Assembly: GCF_026262505.1 (NCBI RefSeq)
Contig: NC_067206.1
Coordinates: 17,257,319-17,321,318, forward strand
Source: Trichomonas vaginalis G3
Lineage: Eukaryota; Parabasalia; Trichomonadida; Trichomonadidae
DNA length: 64,000 nt
Direction: 5' to 3'
The position numbers and the translations under genes were made by a program. Shown piece by piece: positions 1 through 10,667 of this stretch. The stretch's first letter is position 1; the number at the start of each line of letters is the position of its first letter. Below the pieces are notes generated by a model that worked only from the letters and a program-made list of their open reading frames with translations, searched no databases and was not told the DNA's origin.

Positions 1-531
1 GACCATCAAACTGATTAACATATCGTGGTAATCCATCCGGTCCCTCTTCAACAGCATTTAATTTTTCCTTGAAATAAGAATATGGAATAAGATGGTATGA
101 ATATTGGACCATTTTCACCTTCTCCAATGTATTGTTAACAGCTTTTCCATTTTCATCAAATTGCAAAGGATAACATTCATTATATGCTTTACGTTTAGGA
201 TAATCAGATACAGTTAATTTATACCCATTTATGACTTTATATTACCTTGACCATCAGTAACGAAAACTTCATTTATACCATCAGGTTTTCCATTTGGACC
301 CGTAATGTCTGCTTCATGTGCTTCCCAATTTGGTCCATGACGTTTGGCATATGCTTGAGCTTCTGGTAATGTTAAAACGTTTCTCATTTGTTTAACATCT
401 TTTGAAGACCAGCAACAATGTGAACTAATTCTTTCATTCCATCTGGAACTTTCATAGTTCTATATATATGCACCCTTTTTGTTTGTCCCTTGTTTTAATG
501 GAACCTGTAGAAGATTTGCTATTTCTGTCAT
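1..531 (-). pseudogene. unknown Polinton A protein, 3' end outside the window
   Basis: Reading leftwards from an ATG at 531, coding-like sequence of about 175 codons continues past the window edge. Stretches such as the one containing LTLPEAQAYAKRHGPNWEAH and GINEVFVTDGQGN look like real protein, and the ATG is preceded by the AT-rich leader (TAATTATAAATAAAAAAT on the plus strand) typical of genes in these elements. I do not recognise the family. It is part of a broken element and is itself not intact. Confidence 0.5.
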
Positions 532-569
532 GTTTAATTATAAATAAAAAATAAAAATTAATTATAAAA

Positions 570-1389
570 AGTTAATCAAATTTAACACCTCCTTTATTTA
601 AATCAACTATTATTTTTCCATGTTCACCTAATTGTTGATATTGTGTGTAAAGTTCATTAATGCTCATTGGTAAATTCACTTGATAAAGCATAACGTTCAA
701 CTGTTGACGGACTAAAACCCACTGAAAATGAAAAGGGTGGACAAGATTTGATTTAATGTTTGTGCTTAATGCTTTGAATATTGAACAGCCATAAAGAATG
801 AACACTGAATGTGTCGACATTGAGTTAATAACTGATTAAAATATGATTTCTCATTAGTTATTAGTTTTGATTTCACTGCATCATCTAGAAAAATTAGTGA
901 ATGCAAAAAATTCTCTATCAAAATTTGAAATAGAAAGTGTTTCAAATAATTCATCCCGTTGTTTATCAATAATTTTATCCTCTAATCCTTGCTTCTTGAT
1001 TGTATTATATAATTCTTTATACATTAAAAGTTTTTTAAATAATCTTCTGCTTCTTCTTGTGATAAATAAATAATTGGAATTTTGATTAAATGCTTTAAAG
1101 ATTCAAATGTATCATCTGAAGGTGAACCTGAACGGTTGATATAAATTAACACATGTGAATGGGGGGAAGTGTTAGCAATAATGATAATTTGTTTTAATAT
1201 CGTTAATGTTTTACCTTTATTTTGTTTACCAATTGCTGCAGTGATTGAATTTAAGTAACATTCAGAATATGGAATTTTCATTAATTTTTCCTTAGATAGA
1301 GCATTTCTATTATCACTCAATGCTTCATTAATCATATCATCTACGTATGTATTATATACGCCTGCTAATTCTTCAGAATTTAAATCCAT
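570..1389 (-). pseudogene. packaging ATPase of Polinton A (A32/FtsK-HerA-like), broken
   Basis: The N-terminal part begins MDLNSEELAGVYN and has a P-loop-like segment AIGKQNKGKTLTILKQIIII followed by a strand-turn-helix region (HSHVLIYINRSGSP) as expected for viral DNA-packaging ATPases. The downstream part (around 572-960) is related in position to the C-terminal region of the same protein. The role in the family is to pump element DNA into the capsid. It lies directly downstream of the capsid gene on the same strand. Assignment rests on the P-loop and on the gene order, not on a profile search; the copy is not intact. Confidence 0.6.
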
Positions 1390-1444
1390 TTAATCAAAAA
1401 TAAATTTATAATTTTAAACATTTCTATTCATCAATATTTCATCA

Positions 1445-3052
1445 TATGAACTTCTATACTGGTGGTGTACCTGTTGGATGATATTTCAAACCTTCATCCG
1501 GTGTCCATGTCCAAACGTAGTCCTAGTAAACCAAACCTGAGGAGGATTTGTCACCTTTGAACAGTAAGTGTCATTTTCACCCTGAATGATTGGATAAGCT
1601 TTCACTTGTACTGTAACTTGTGAGTTGAAAAGTTTCTAATCCATCAAAGAATATACCCGCTCCATCACGTTGAACTGGAATAGTGCATAAGAATGAAGTT
1701 TGGTCTTTCCATGTTCTAGCTAATGGGTGCCATTATCATCATTCAGTGGTCTAGTTTAATGAGTCCTCGTATTCTTCCGTGCATTCATTCACTCCATCTA
1801 AATCAGAAGCTTGAAGCATACGTGTAAAGAATATGTCACCACTGTGGTCATCGCTTGATCGGGGAAGTTTCTGGAATCTATAGTGACCTGAAGACCTCGA
1901 AGGCATTGGATTTTCTAAAACCGTTCTTTGCATTGCATTCTTCGGAAATGTTAACACAACATCTGTAACATTATGAAGAGCGTATGAGAAATCTGAGCTG
2001 ATACCTTCAGGAGTGATGCAACCTCCATTTAGTGAACGAACGTCAATATGTTGAGCTGGAATCATGAATGGATCTTCCTTACTGAATAAACGTGGTATTG
2101 CTTTAACTGATTCTTCAATTAAACCGTATCCTGGTGTAATGCATTTATCCTCTAAAACTTCCATCTTTGTGCATGAAATAATAACGTTATCAACTGTTGC
2201 GTCAGCAGATGTAGCAGCTAAGCTTGTAATTAATTTGGCAGGAAGTCCGATTTGTTGGAATTTGCGATCATATTTATAAACATGATTCATAATCTTTTCA
2301 TAATTTTCATCAGTTATCTTTTCATAAACGTAATTTTGTAAATCAGCAACTCTTAACGGGTCAACCTGACAAAATACTAAAGTATCCCTGAAAACATAAT
2401 ATTTAAGAATGATATCACCAAATGATTTAGGATAATCATCGAACGCCTGAAATGCTAACAAATCATTTACCAGAATAATCATATCAAAAGTGATATCAAC
2501 TTCTTCATTTGCATTCTTGAAAACTTCTGAAGGGTCAATATATTTACCACATACTGAGTTATCATATTTTTGAACATTATTATATAACGAATGAACAAAC
2601 TTTTTAACTTTCCTTTCTGATTTCGGTTTATATGTTGCAAATGCGAAAGATTCACGGGCACAATCCATTTGAAGATAACCGGCATCACCTCTTTCAGTTT
2701 CTACTTCTAATTGTTTAAAGCTTTGATTTGATGATTTGTAACCAACGAATAAACGCATGCATTTAAAAGCGGCATCACATGTGAAAGCTTTATTTGAAAC
2801 TAGAGTTACTTTAACTTTGCGTTTAATATATGTGTCACCTAATTGGTTCACATCATGAGCTGGATTTGTAATTCTTAAATGAGTTTGTTTATCATCAAAA
2901 TATGGAGTATCAGAGTCATAGCATGAACTTTCAAGTTCTCTATAATATCTTCTACCATCATTCTTCGCGAATATTTCATTTATCTTTTCGAATGAATGAA
3001 ATACATTTCCATTAATTGGTTTAGTGTTTGGCACTAAATAGTTAGTCGTCAT
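1445..3052 (-). pseudogene. major capsid protein (double jelly-roll type) of Polinton A, broken
   Basis: The main open part starts at the ATG at 3052 (MTTNYLVPNTKPINGNVFHS) and runs for 433 codons; related coding signal continues leftward to about 1445 (for example QVTVQVKAYPIIQGEN). Its segment around DVVLTFPKN...LENPMPSR...SGDIFFTRMLQASDLDG aligns by eye with segments of the capsid proteins of the two other elements in this window: in element B WALFRKK...ENPKF...YGPVFYEMVANAC, and in element C MFVLFRRT...NPGIKY...MRSYNLTLDAMN. The match of three capsid genes in three elements is the main evidence. It would form the icosahedral shell. Broken. Confidence 0.65.
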
Positions 3053-3121
3053 TTATTATTAAATAAAAAATCAAAATTAAAAGATGAAAATGAATTTTTA
3101 ATTTTAATGAAATAATCAACT

Positions 3122-3334
3122 ATGGCTGCAGGTATATTTAAGAAACTGTGGGATAAAGTAAAAAGAGGAGCGCATAAAGTTTGGGAAACAATGAAGAAAG
3201 GAGCAAATTGGATATTTAAGAATAAAGAAGTAATTAGTGACGTTGCTGAATCAATAACACCAAAAGCCGCCCAATAAGAAATATTAAATAAAGGAGAAAA
3301 AGTTTATCAAAGACTACAACCGATACTAAGATAA
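3122..3334 (+). pseudogene. small amphipathic basic protein of Polinton A, copy 1
   Basis: It begins MAAGIFKKLWDKVKRGAHKV and is rich in Lys and Trp, with an N-terminal amphipathic helix. The first residues match those of the oppositely oriented gene at 3355-3591 (MAAGFFKKLWEGIKKAAGWV), so the two are paralogues converging on a 20-bp gap. Such short basic amphipathic proteins recall the membrane-active or core proteins of adenoviruses and Polintons (pVI/pX-like), but that role is inference. It appears damaged at its 3' part. Confidence 0.55.
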
Positions 3335-3354
3335 AAATAATATTTATTTTTCCA

Positions 3355-3591
3355 CTATCTACCTCCTATTTTATTAAGTATTCCTTCAGCAATTCCACCA
3401 ATTGCGTTACCTGCTTGTGCTCCCATTGCCGGATTACCTGCTTTAGTACCTAATACTCCACCTATGATAGTTCCTGCCGTTTTCGCTACTGGTGCCAAAA
3501 AGTTTGCAATGGGTTTAATAATCTTTTGATGAACCCAACCCGCAGCTTTCTTAATTCCCTCCCATAATTTTTTAAAGAATCCTGCAGCCAT
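3355..3591 (-). CDS. small amphipathic Gly/Ala-rich protein of Polinton A, copy 2 (pVI-like?)
   Basis: An open 78-codon gene. Residues 1-25 form a basic amphipathic helix (MAAGFFKKLWEGIKKAAGWV...), residues 30-72 are a Gly/Ala/Ile-rich stretch (TAGTIIGGVLGTKAGNPAMG...) that could insert in a membrane. The start is clear because the same MAAG(I/F)FKKLW beginning is seen in the convergent paralogue at 3122. In Polintons and adenoviruses a small amphipathic protein breaks the endosomal membrane; this is a possible role only. It lies just upstream of the capsid gene in the same element. Confidence 0.6.
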   Translation of the reverse strand: MAAGFFKKLWEGIKKAAGWVHQKIIKPIANFLAPVAKTAGTIIGGVLGTKAGNPAMGAQAGNAIGGIAEGILNKIGGR

Positions 3592-3657
3592 TTCTGATTT
3601 AATATTAATTAAAAAATATATTTCATCACTTATATTCTAATTTTTATTTAATGATAA

Positions 3658-4025
3658 ATGAAACCGATTTTAAAAATAAATGAAACAGAGGAGGAAGAAA
3701 TAAATGAAAGTGAAGATGTTCAACAAAAAATAAACGTTGTTAAACCAATTACTGAAACAAAAATTTTTTCATCTGTTGAAGAATTTAATGACTATTATGC
3801 AATAATAAAAAATTATTTGAAGAATTGACAACATGTAAATTGAATAAAATGTTTAAAGTTGATGGATTCAAAATTTCAAAAATAAAAGGGGTGATTAGTT
3901 TGAAATCTATTCCTCAATCAAGAATCACCTCATTAATGAAAATTGATGATTTAACAAAAAGAATAGAAATTATTGAAGAAAGAATGAATCAAATAATTGA
4001 TTTCATAAATTCAAATAATCATTAG
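3658..4025 (+). pseudogene. small unknown protein of Polinton A, acidic N-terminus and coiled-coil C-terminus
   Basis: Coding signal starts at the ATG at 3658 with an acidic stretch (NETEEEEINESEDVQQK) and ends with a helix likely to form a coiled coil (LTKRIEIIEERMNQIIDFIN). The ATG follows an AT-rich leader. I do not recognise the family. The gene looks broken. It is the last coding signal of element A on this side. Confidence 0.45.
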
Positions 4026-4049
4026 TTTCTAATTTATTTTTCTCATTTA

Positions 4050-4344
4050 TGAGGTCTTTGATTATGACTTCATTGATTCCATTCAGGATTTAAACAATGT
4101 TTAATTAATCGCGGAATATCTGACATCATCTATATATAGCTTCTTTTATGTATGGGCTGAGTGTAAATTTCTTACGATTCTGAAAATTTTTAAATCTTGA
4201 TTTATTCAAAAACGTAAGAATAAAAACTGTAAGAATCATACATTTATTACTTCATATGTTAAAAAAAATGATACAAAATCGTTCAATATTGTATGAATTC
4301 TTACGTTTACAAAAAAAGTCACACAACCCTTCCACATATACTAC
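4050..4344. other. gene-free AT-rich stretch at the edge of element A
   Basis: No gene is visible. There is an imperfect inverted pair built on CTTACG and CGTAAG (4178-4300), which may be a worn terminal structure, but I cannot pair it with the other end of element A. Confidence 0.4.
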
Positions 4345-4617
4345 TATCATTCGCTTTTAAGATCATTGAATTTGATTTTTATATAAAATAGTTATATATT
4401 AGAAAATAATATGAGTTTATATGATATTATTTTTCAGAAGATTTCATTCTATATGCCTATGAAAAGTACTCTCAAAACTAACTTTTCCTAATTATAATTA
4501 AATCTAGAATATTGTATTATGCTTAGTATTATTTCATTTTTCTCATTCAATTTAGAATTTACAAATGTCAAAAAATTGAGAGCTGTCACTTTTGATGAAT
4601 TTCTGTTTATTACAGAT
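4345..4617. repeat. solo copy of the foldback-element end (also at 33876-34062 and 35114-35213)
   Basis: From about 4348 (CATTCGCTTTTAAGATC) to 4613 (CTGTTTATTACA) this sequence is nearly identical to the right-hand end of the foldback element at 32899-35213. In that second copy a 1.05-kb transposon has inserted; here the site is empty (ATTATGCTTAGTATTATTTC at about 4516). It therefore gives the pre-insertion sequence. The end contains TGTCACTTTTGATGAATTTC, the rightmost inverted-repeat motif of the element. Confidence 0.85.
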
Positions 4618-6200
4618 TACTTAAGTATATAATCCCTTACAATAGTAATTTAATGACAAGCTTATGAAGGTATATTGAAATAAAGCAAAATAACAAAAAA
4701 AAATCAGACAAATTCGCTGTCAGATTTTAATTTTTTGGACTTTTAGGCATCTTTTACAATGTCTCCTCAGGAAAGTATATGAATTTCAGACCAAGTATGT
4801 AATGTGGATGTAAAATTAGAATGTGCAATATACCCAATGTATTGTAACTATGCTGTATGGGGGAAGAAATAACTATATTTCCAAGTTTTTCTTCCCCCAT
4901 GGGGGATGATGTAAAAAAATTGCGATCGACGGTTGGGATGAACTCCGGTCGCTTCGTCCATCTCCGCTGTCGATCACAAAAAATACATTTATTTCATGAA
5001 GGGTGTATTTTTTCCTATTTTTGGCGGCATTTTTGTAATCTAAAGAATCTGTATAATAAAATGCATCTGCACATTTACAATGTCGTAATCCAATGAATTT
5101 TTAGTTATAGAAAACTACCAAAAATTTTTCAAAAAATTAAAAATGACTAAAAAAATACATTATTGCATTCAGATTTGTTATTTCCCTATGCGGGTGGCAT
5201 ATTGAATTTGGGAAATTACCGAATGGTTAATATATTGTGATGTGGATGTTGTTCTACTGTGTTTTGGAAATAATAGTCATGATTGGAAAAATTCAGCATG
5301 AAAATGTCATAATTTTTTTAACTAGTTCCTTATCTCTGTTCTCCCCCTGATTTGGATTTTCGTTGTTTGCCGAATCTTGCATCGAACATTGTTTCGGGAA
5401 CTGATTTCAAATTTTGTATTTTTGAATACTGGATCCTTATTTCCTTTAACAATTCTATCTTTTTTTGAAATTAAATATTGGATGGTAAAAGTTGTGTCTT
5501 TTAACTTTTCTTCCCGATTTCCTATAAGCGGCGTAAAAGTTCTCGCAAGGTTGCGCTAAATTAAATTGCGATTTGCACATGCAAGTGAAAAAGAGTCCAA
5601 GTTTGGGGATATTAATTCTCCTCACGCTGACTTTTTATATATAGAGAGATGCCAGACATGATTTATAAATGCATATAGATACAAGATATTCAGTATTATC
5701 AGTGTATACAAGTAGGACCAGGATTCGAAAGATCTTTTCAATCTCTCCCACTAATGATAAAAGTTAGCTTTTTGATTTGGGAAAACAGGGCTTTCATTAG
5801 GAGGACTCCGCGCGTAGCACTGGAGTATTCCTGATGAAACGCCTGCAATCCAATCTTGTTATAAAATCAATGAAAATAAACGAGTTAACTCCGTGCATGT
5901 ATATCTTGTTAACTTATCATAAAAAATTGAACTTCTGCTGAGTTTATTGTCTAAATGATACCATTGCACAAGTAAGAATTTTGAATTTTTGTTTCCTCTT
6001 CACTGATTATCTTGTTCATGTCTATGACGTCAGACAATAAATCATGAATTTTTATGTGGGCATCATTTTAAATCTTCATTTGAAATTGAAATAGCTCTTT
6101 GCAAATACTTGATTTTATTTTCGAATTGTAACTTTCAATAATACTTGAGGCATGATAACCCCCAGTGTAGTCTTTATACTGAAAAGGATTAATTAATTGT
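4618..6200. other. gene-poor stretch with isolated hairpins
   Basis: I see no convincing gene. Three palindromic structures stand out: 4857-4900 (GGGGGAAGAAA...TTCTTCCCCC), a GC-richer one at about 4918-4978 with GCGATCGACGG on one side and CGCTGTCGATC on the other, and 5788-5838 (TTTCATTAGGAGGACTCC...GGAGTATTCCTGATGAAA). Short open frames at 4857 and 5377 fall on these repeats and have no protein-like character. Confidence 0.5.
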
Positions 6201-6641
6201 TTTAATCTTGATAATTTGGATACTTTTTACGAATTGAAGTTTCAACTAATCGATTGGTTAATTTTGATGATTGACCTGCTGATTTTGATGGAAATGCTGT
6301 ACTTCTGAGCACCATTACTCTTTTCCCTCTTTGATATTGGTCTCCTTGGTCTTCTTCTTGCATCCTGAGGAGACTTGTGAGCAGCAAAGGGAGTACCATC
6401 CCCGTTGTGCCTCCACTGCGCGATGGATGGTGTCCCTCTTCCTTTTCACTGGAGGAAAGGAACAATGATCTCCTTTCCTCCGTATTTGTAAGAAGAAAAG
6501 GTGGGGAAGAAGGAGGCAAAGGTGGAAGAAGAGCTAGTTCTTCTTGGTGGTTCTCTTGTTCCAAGTTCAAATTGTAATTGTTGTTTTGCTCTGCTTGAAG
6601 TCTTGCTGCTTCAAGAATAGCTAGCTCTTGTTTGTTGAACT

Positions 6642-7329
6642 ATCTCATACCGAAATGGCTCACCAAAAAGGTGACATTTTTGGCGCCAATAATTTGATTT
6701 TTCTGATTCTTTCTATTTAGATATATTTATTTAACCGAAATATAACTGTACAGAATTACTATTTTCGAGATAAAATTCATATGGAAATACTAATTCATAA
6801 CGCTTTATGTTATATAAAATTTAATTTATAAAAATTTCAAAATAAATCAAATTTAACACAATGAATATAACTGCAATCGAGGTTTTTGACGATTGATTCT
6901 TACGTGAAGTTTTCCAAACTTTGAGTTAATGTCAAGACATTAACTCAAAGTTTGAAGTCTAATAAAGGGAATTGTAGGCTATGAGGTACTGATTATATAT
7001 CAGTGCCTCATAGCCTACAATTCCCATTAGAAATGGGAGAAACTTTGTCCGCATAACTTATGATGCGGACAAAGTTTCTCACATTTCTACTTAGAATGAA
7101 AGGGCAAGAGGTATATAGGTACACTATATATCTCTTGCCCTTTCCTTCTTACCTAAAGACTTCCAATCTTATTTTTTTTTCCAATTTTTCCCCTAAATTT
7201 AAATCTTATATAATATAAATAAAATGCATAATATCAATCACAAAAATTCATGTTTATTTTTTTAATTAAAATTGCCGCACAATTTAAGGTTTTCTGTCAC
7301 TTTTTTGTTAGCCATTTCGGTACGAAACA
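6642..7329. mobile_element. non-autonomous TIR transposon, copy 1 of the ACCGAAATGGCT family (688 bp)
   Basis: Both ends carry TACCGAAATGGCT in inverted orientation (left CTCATACCGAAATGGCTCAC, right end reading inward GTACCGAAATGGCTAAC), followed by a shared AAAAAGTGACA-like motif. It is flanked by the 16-bp direct repeat TCTTGTTTGTTGAACT (6626-6641 and 7330-7345). Inside is a chain of four hairpins (about 6905-7150) and no gene. A longer copy of 998 bp is at 57015-58012; the present copy lacks an inner segment found there. Confidence 0.85.
6905..7150. repeat. chain of four hairpins inside the 688-bp transposon
   Basis: Four palindromes follow each other: TTTTCCAAACTTTGAGTTAA with its complement, GGGAATTGTAGGCTATGAGG with its complement around TACTGATTATATATCAGTGC, GAGAAACTTTGTCCGCAT with ATGCGGACAAAGTTTCTC, and GAAAGGGCAAGAGGTATATA with its complement. 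Stems are 18-27 bp with loops of about 6-14 bases. The same four occur in the 57015 copy. Confidence 0.85.
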
Positions 7330-7367
7330 TCTTGTTTGTTGAACTTTTCGTAGTTCTCATGTTCCAT

Positions 7368-8864
7368 ATTCAAATTGTATTTTTTGCTTTTTTGGCATAA
7401 TGGTAATATTTTGTCAGATCTTACATGATTTGATGTGAAACTGGAAGCTTGCATTTGGCCAAGAATCACCCAACATGATACGCTTCAAACCATTAAGATA
7501 ACTGTCGTGTATCAAAAAAGTTCCTGACATTTGACATTAAAAAGTGACACACTTTACGTTTTGGAATGTCAATTTTTGGAAAATAAATATTTCGAAAATA
7601 AAAGGAATTAGAATTTATAAAGTTAATAATAAAATATTTTGTTAAGAAATTAAACTTAGGGCCCCGAAAATTTTTTGGTGAAATGCGACGACATTTCACC
7701 AAAAATTTTCGGCGCCATATAGAGAACTAGGGTCTGTGAGGTACTGATTCTATCAATGTACCTCATAGGACCAATAAACCCATTAATTCCTCAAAACTTG
7801 AATTATATCAAATCTTCAATTTCTCCAATTCTCATAAATCTCACATATATTTATACTCTTCTAATTCTCATTTTAACTATATACTTACAATCTCATTAAA
7901 TTCAAAATAAAAAAGAATCTTTTGCATATTTAACCTTCCTACTCATTTTTTAGTAAAAATAGTATTATCATAGTAATATTCTTATATACGAAAAAAAGAG
8001 ATCTGAAATTGTGTCAGATCTTAGTAAAAGTGACATTTATATGTCAAAAAAATAGAATGAGTTTAAGTAATTAAAATTGAGGGTGAGAGTAGTATTGTAT
8101 GAAATAATATCTCTCACCCTCCAATTCATCCTATGGCGCCGAAAAATTTTTGGTGAAATGCGACCACATTTCACCAAAATTTCTCGGCGCCCTATAGAGA
8201 ACTAGAGCCTGTGAGGTACTGATACTATCCATGTACCTCGCAGGCTCTAGTTCCAAGCCAAAATGGCTAAAAATTGCCCGCAATGTGAACATTTGCGGGC
8301 AATTTTTAGCCATTTTGGCTGGGAATTGGAGGGTGAGAGTAGTATTGTATGAAATAATATCTCTCACCCTCCAATTCATCCAAAGGCTAATATTTTCTAC
8401 ATTTCCATAACATTCATTTCAACGGAAACTCATTCAAAATTCTATATATAATTTTTCAATCTTATTCAATTTCATATTCAAAATTAATTTGAATTAGATT
8501 CAAAACATTTATACCTTATTAATAACATAATATCATTTGTTATCAATATACCAATTCGGCTGTTCTAATTTTGGATTCCCATTCATAAATTGATCAATCT
8601 ATATTAAACTTATTCAAATTATTTCTTATTGATAACATTTTATTTTTATTTGTCTTCAACTATTCATTTATTTTATCATTATTTTTCGATTTTTTTAGTT
8701 TCAAATTTTTTTATTATCTTTATTGTTTTTTATTTTTCTAATTTTTAAAAATTTCTGCTTAGAATCTTAATCTCATTTTATTTTTCAATAAAAATTCATG
8801 TTTACCAATATTCAATCATTTTTCTCGTTCCCCAAATTTTTATTTTATCTTAATCGTTACTAAT
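7368..8864. other. gene-free transposon debris with two hairpin clusters
   Basis: No gene seen. Hairpin clusters at 7661-7786 and 8077-8376 repeat, in the same order but diverged, the hairpins found inside the 1.05-kb GCATGAAAAATAGCG elements: GAGGGTGAGAG, then GGCGCCGAAAA with TTTGGTGAAATG, then GAACTAGAGCCTGTGAGGTAC, then AGCCAAAATGGCT. The rest (8380-8860) is plain AT-rich DNA. Confidence 0.6.
8077..8376. repeat. chain of five hairpins (diverged relative of the 1.05-kb element core)
   Basis: Five palindromes in a row: GAGGGTGAGAGTAGTATT...CTCACCCTC, GGCGCCGAAAAATTTTTGGT...TTCTCGGCGCC, GAACTAGAGCCTGTGAGGTA...CTCTAGTTC, an AGCCAAAATGGCTAAAAATT palindrome with a stem of about 27 bp, and a second copy of the first. 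Stem arms are almost perfectly complementary. Confidence 0.8.
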
Positions 8865-9393
8865 GAGTGCGGGACAAATTTGCCAGGTGTCACTTTTTCA
8901 ATAACCTTAAATTACGCTTTTCTATTTTTTTAAAAAAATAACCTTAAATTATATTTGAAGAAATTATGTCTATGATATATGTTTTATGCTAGAATCTTGG
9001 AGTTTTCATGCACTACACAAGAGCTCCAAGGTTCCAAGAGTGAATGCTCAATAGCAATTATAGAGATGTACCTTTTCAAAATGACTTTTACTGATTAAAT
9101 TTAATCAATAGAAGACATTTTGAAAAGGTACCTCTACAATTAGATATACAAGAGATTCAAAGCTTCATTTCAGATAGATTTGAAACTTTGAAACTCTTGG
9201 TAGATTTTGAGTGAATGCTGACAATCATCTTTGAGAAGGTTTTCTTTAAGAAAACCTTCTCAAAGAGGTTTCTCAGGAGCCCTGAGGCTCCCTTTCGTAA
9301 TGATTGGGAGCCTTGGGGCTCCTGCAGCAGAGTATCGCTCCGCTCCATTAATTTTTTTTAAAAAAGTGCCGTGTGGCAAATTTGTCCTGTTCC
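8865..9393. mobile_element. small TIR transposon (529 bp) with 10-bp target duplication
   Basis: The ends are inverted: left GGGACAAATTTGCCA followed by a GTCACTTTTT motif, right GGCAAATTTGTCCTG preceded by AAAAAGTGCC. The flanking direct repeat CGTTACTAAT (8855-8864 and 9394-9403) is 10 bp. A 9-10-bp duplication is usual for Mutator-like elements, so a non-autonomous MULE is likely. Inside are hairpins (GGAGCTCTTG-type pair, GTACCTTTTCAAAATGTCTT pair, AGAGATTCAAAG-type pair, GAGAAGGTTTTCTTTAAGAA palindrome), no gene. Confidence 0.75.
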
Positions 9394-9548
9394 CGTTACT
9401 AATTTCTAACACATTCTTTTATAAAAATTATTCTGATCGTAATTTTAATTTCGCCATTGTAGTTATTCACTAATTTTTAGTTCATTGTTGTTTTCTCATT
9501 GTCCAATTTTATTTTCTTCACTTTAAAGATTTTTTAAAAATTTACAAT

Positions 9549-10667
9549 TTGAATTCAACTTTTGTGAAAAATATTTTTTCAATAATATCTTTCAAAATTA
9601 TTTATATTTTCTATATTTTATTCAATTGTTCACAATTTATTATTTATTCAAAATTCATTCTCTTGGATATTTATACCCAAATAGACTTTCACTGGCTAGA
9701 GCAATCTCTAACCAGGTTACACCAACATCAAAAGCTATCGTTGCTATTGACTAATGTTCCACTCAGCGATGGTACATCACGTAATTGCATTAACAAGTTA
9801 ACTTACTACAAAAGCCTTCTGTGCTTTCGTCTTATTACTATCGAAGAGTTTTACAAGCACTCGTCCAGAGAATTTACAAGTTTATACATATTCCATAATG
9901 GAAAATTCTACAATTGCATTGAAGTCTTACCAACAAAAGATGAGATCTTGTTGAATCGATACTTGGAAGAACAAGAAATTACACAGAGTAATGGTTCTAC
10001 TCCTCTTAATAGCGCACAACAACAGCTCAGACCCAGCAATGGTACATCTCCTCTTAGTAGTGCACAACAACAGCTCAGACCCAGCAATGGTACATCTTCT
10101 CTTAATAGTGCACAACAACAGCTCAGACCCAGCAATGGTACATCTTCTCTTAATAGTGCACAACAACAGCTCAGACCCAGCAATGGTACATCTTCTCTTA
10201 ATAGTGCACAACAACAGCTCAGACCCAGCAATGGTACATCTCCTCTTAGTAGTGCACAACAACAGCTCAGACCCAGCAATGGTACATCTCCTCTTAGTAG
10301 TGCACAACAACAGCTCAGACCCAGCAATGGTACATCTCCTCTTAGTAGTGCACAACAACAGCTCAGACCCAGCAATGGTACATCTCCTCTTAGTAGTGCA
10401 CAACAACAGCTCAGACCCAGCAATGGTACATCTCTCTTAGTAGTGCACAACAACAGCTCAGACCCAGCAATGGTACATCTTCTCTTAATAGTGCACAACA
10501 ACAGCTCAGACCCAGCAATGGTACATCTCCTCTTAGTAGTGCACAACAACAGCTCAGACCCAGCAATGGTACATCTTCTCTTAATAGTGCACAACAACAG
10601 CTCAGACCCAGCAATGGTACATCTCCTCTTAGTAGTGCACAACAACAGCTCAGACCCAGCAATGGTA
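9549..10667 (+). pseudogene. N-terminal part of an integrase-type DNA transposase with a 48-bp coding minisatellite
   Basis: Open coding sequence of about 145 codons (including ITEEFYKH-like and NGKFYNCIEVLPTKDEILLN segments) runs into 14 copies of a 16-residue repeat PSNGTSPLSSAQQQLR. The repeat resumes right after Polinton B at 30201 and then leads into an integrase core at 30666, so this is the 5' half of one transposon gene interrupted by the Polinton. There is no in-frame ATG at the very start, so the true beginning is uncertain. One repeat unit is 47 rather than 48 bp, which shifts the frame in the last third of the array; the copy is therefore dead even apart from the insertion. Confidence 0.65.
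9984..10667. repeat. 48-bp minisatellite, about 14 units
   Basis: The unit is CCCAGCAATGGTACATCTCC plus TCTTAGTAGTGCACAACAACAGCTCAGA, with two main variants (CCTCTTAGTAG and TTCTTAATAG) mixed along the array. The right-hand remainder, about 5.6 units, is at 30201-30475 beyond Polinton B. Near identity of units suggests recent expansion or homogenisation. Confidence 0.95.

Larger units (their letters stand above)
1..4050. mobile_element. Polinton/Maverick element A, left-truncated by the window edge, broken
   Basis: This stretch carries, in order, an unknown protein gene, a packaging ATPase and a major capsid protein on the minus strand, then two small amphipathic proteins and a small unknown gene. 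ATPase plus capsid in this size range is the core set of Mavericks/Polintons, which are abundant in Trichomonas. The inside sequence is broken in roughly six places and no terminal repeat is visible at the right side, so I treat it as an old, decayed copy. The right edge is approximate, placed after the last coding signal. Confidence 0.8.
6202..7367 (-). pseudogene. unknown Glu/Gln/Ser-rich protein gene split by a 688-bp transposon
   Basis: The minus-strand gene starts at the ATG at 7367 (MEHENYEKFNKQ), is interrupted by the element at 6642-7329, and continues (QEEL then a Pro-rich PPLPPSSPP and a basic Ser-rich tail) to a stop at 6202. Removing the element and one copy of the 16-bp target duplication leaves 462 bp, exactly 154 codons, so the insertion alone explains the split. 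I do not recognise the protein; low-complexity composition suggests a disordered protein. It may be a host gene or an accessory gene of an old element. The initiator region upstream contains CATGATTTGATGTG on the plus strand and no clear signal. Confidence 0.6.

Noticed and set aside
9157-9473. Frames at 9157-9348 (minus) and 9231-9473 (plus)
   Set aside because: They lie in hairpins of the 529-bp transposon and run over its border.
9908-10645. Long minus-strand open frames with Cys/Leu-rich repeats (and the matching ones at 30190-30474)
   Set aside because: They are the reverse reading of the 48-bp minisatellite. A 48-bp unit with no stop in several frames gives long open frames automatically; the plus-strand Ser/Gln-rich frame continues unique transposase sequence and is the real one.
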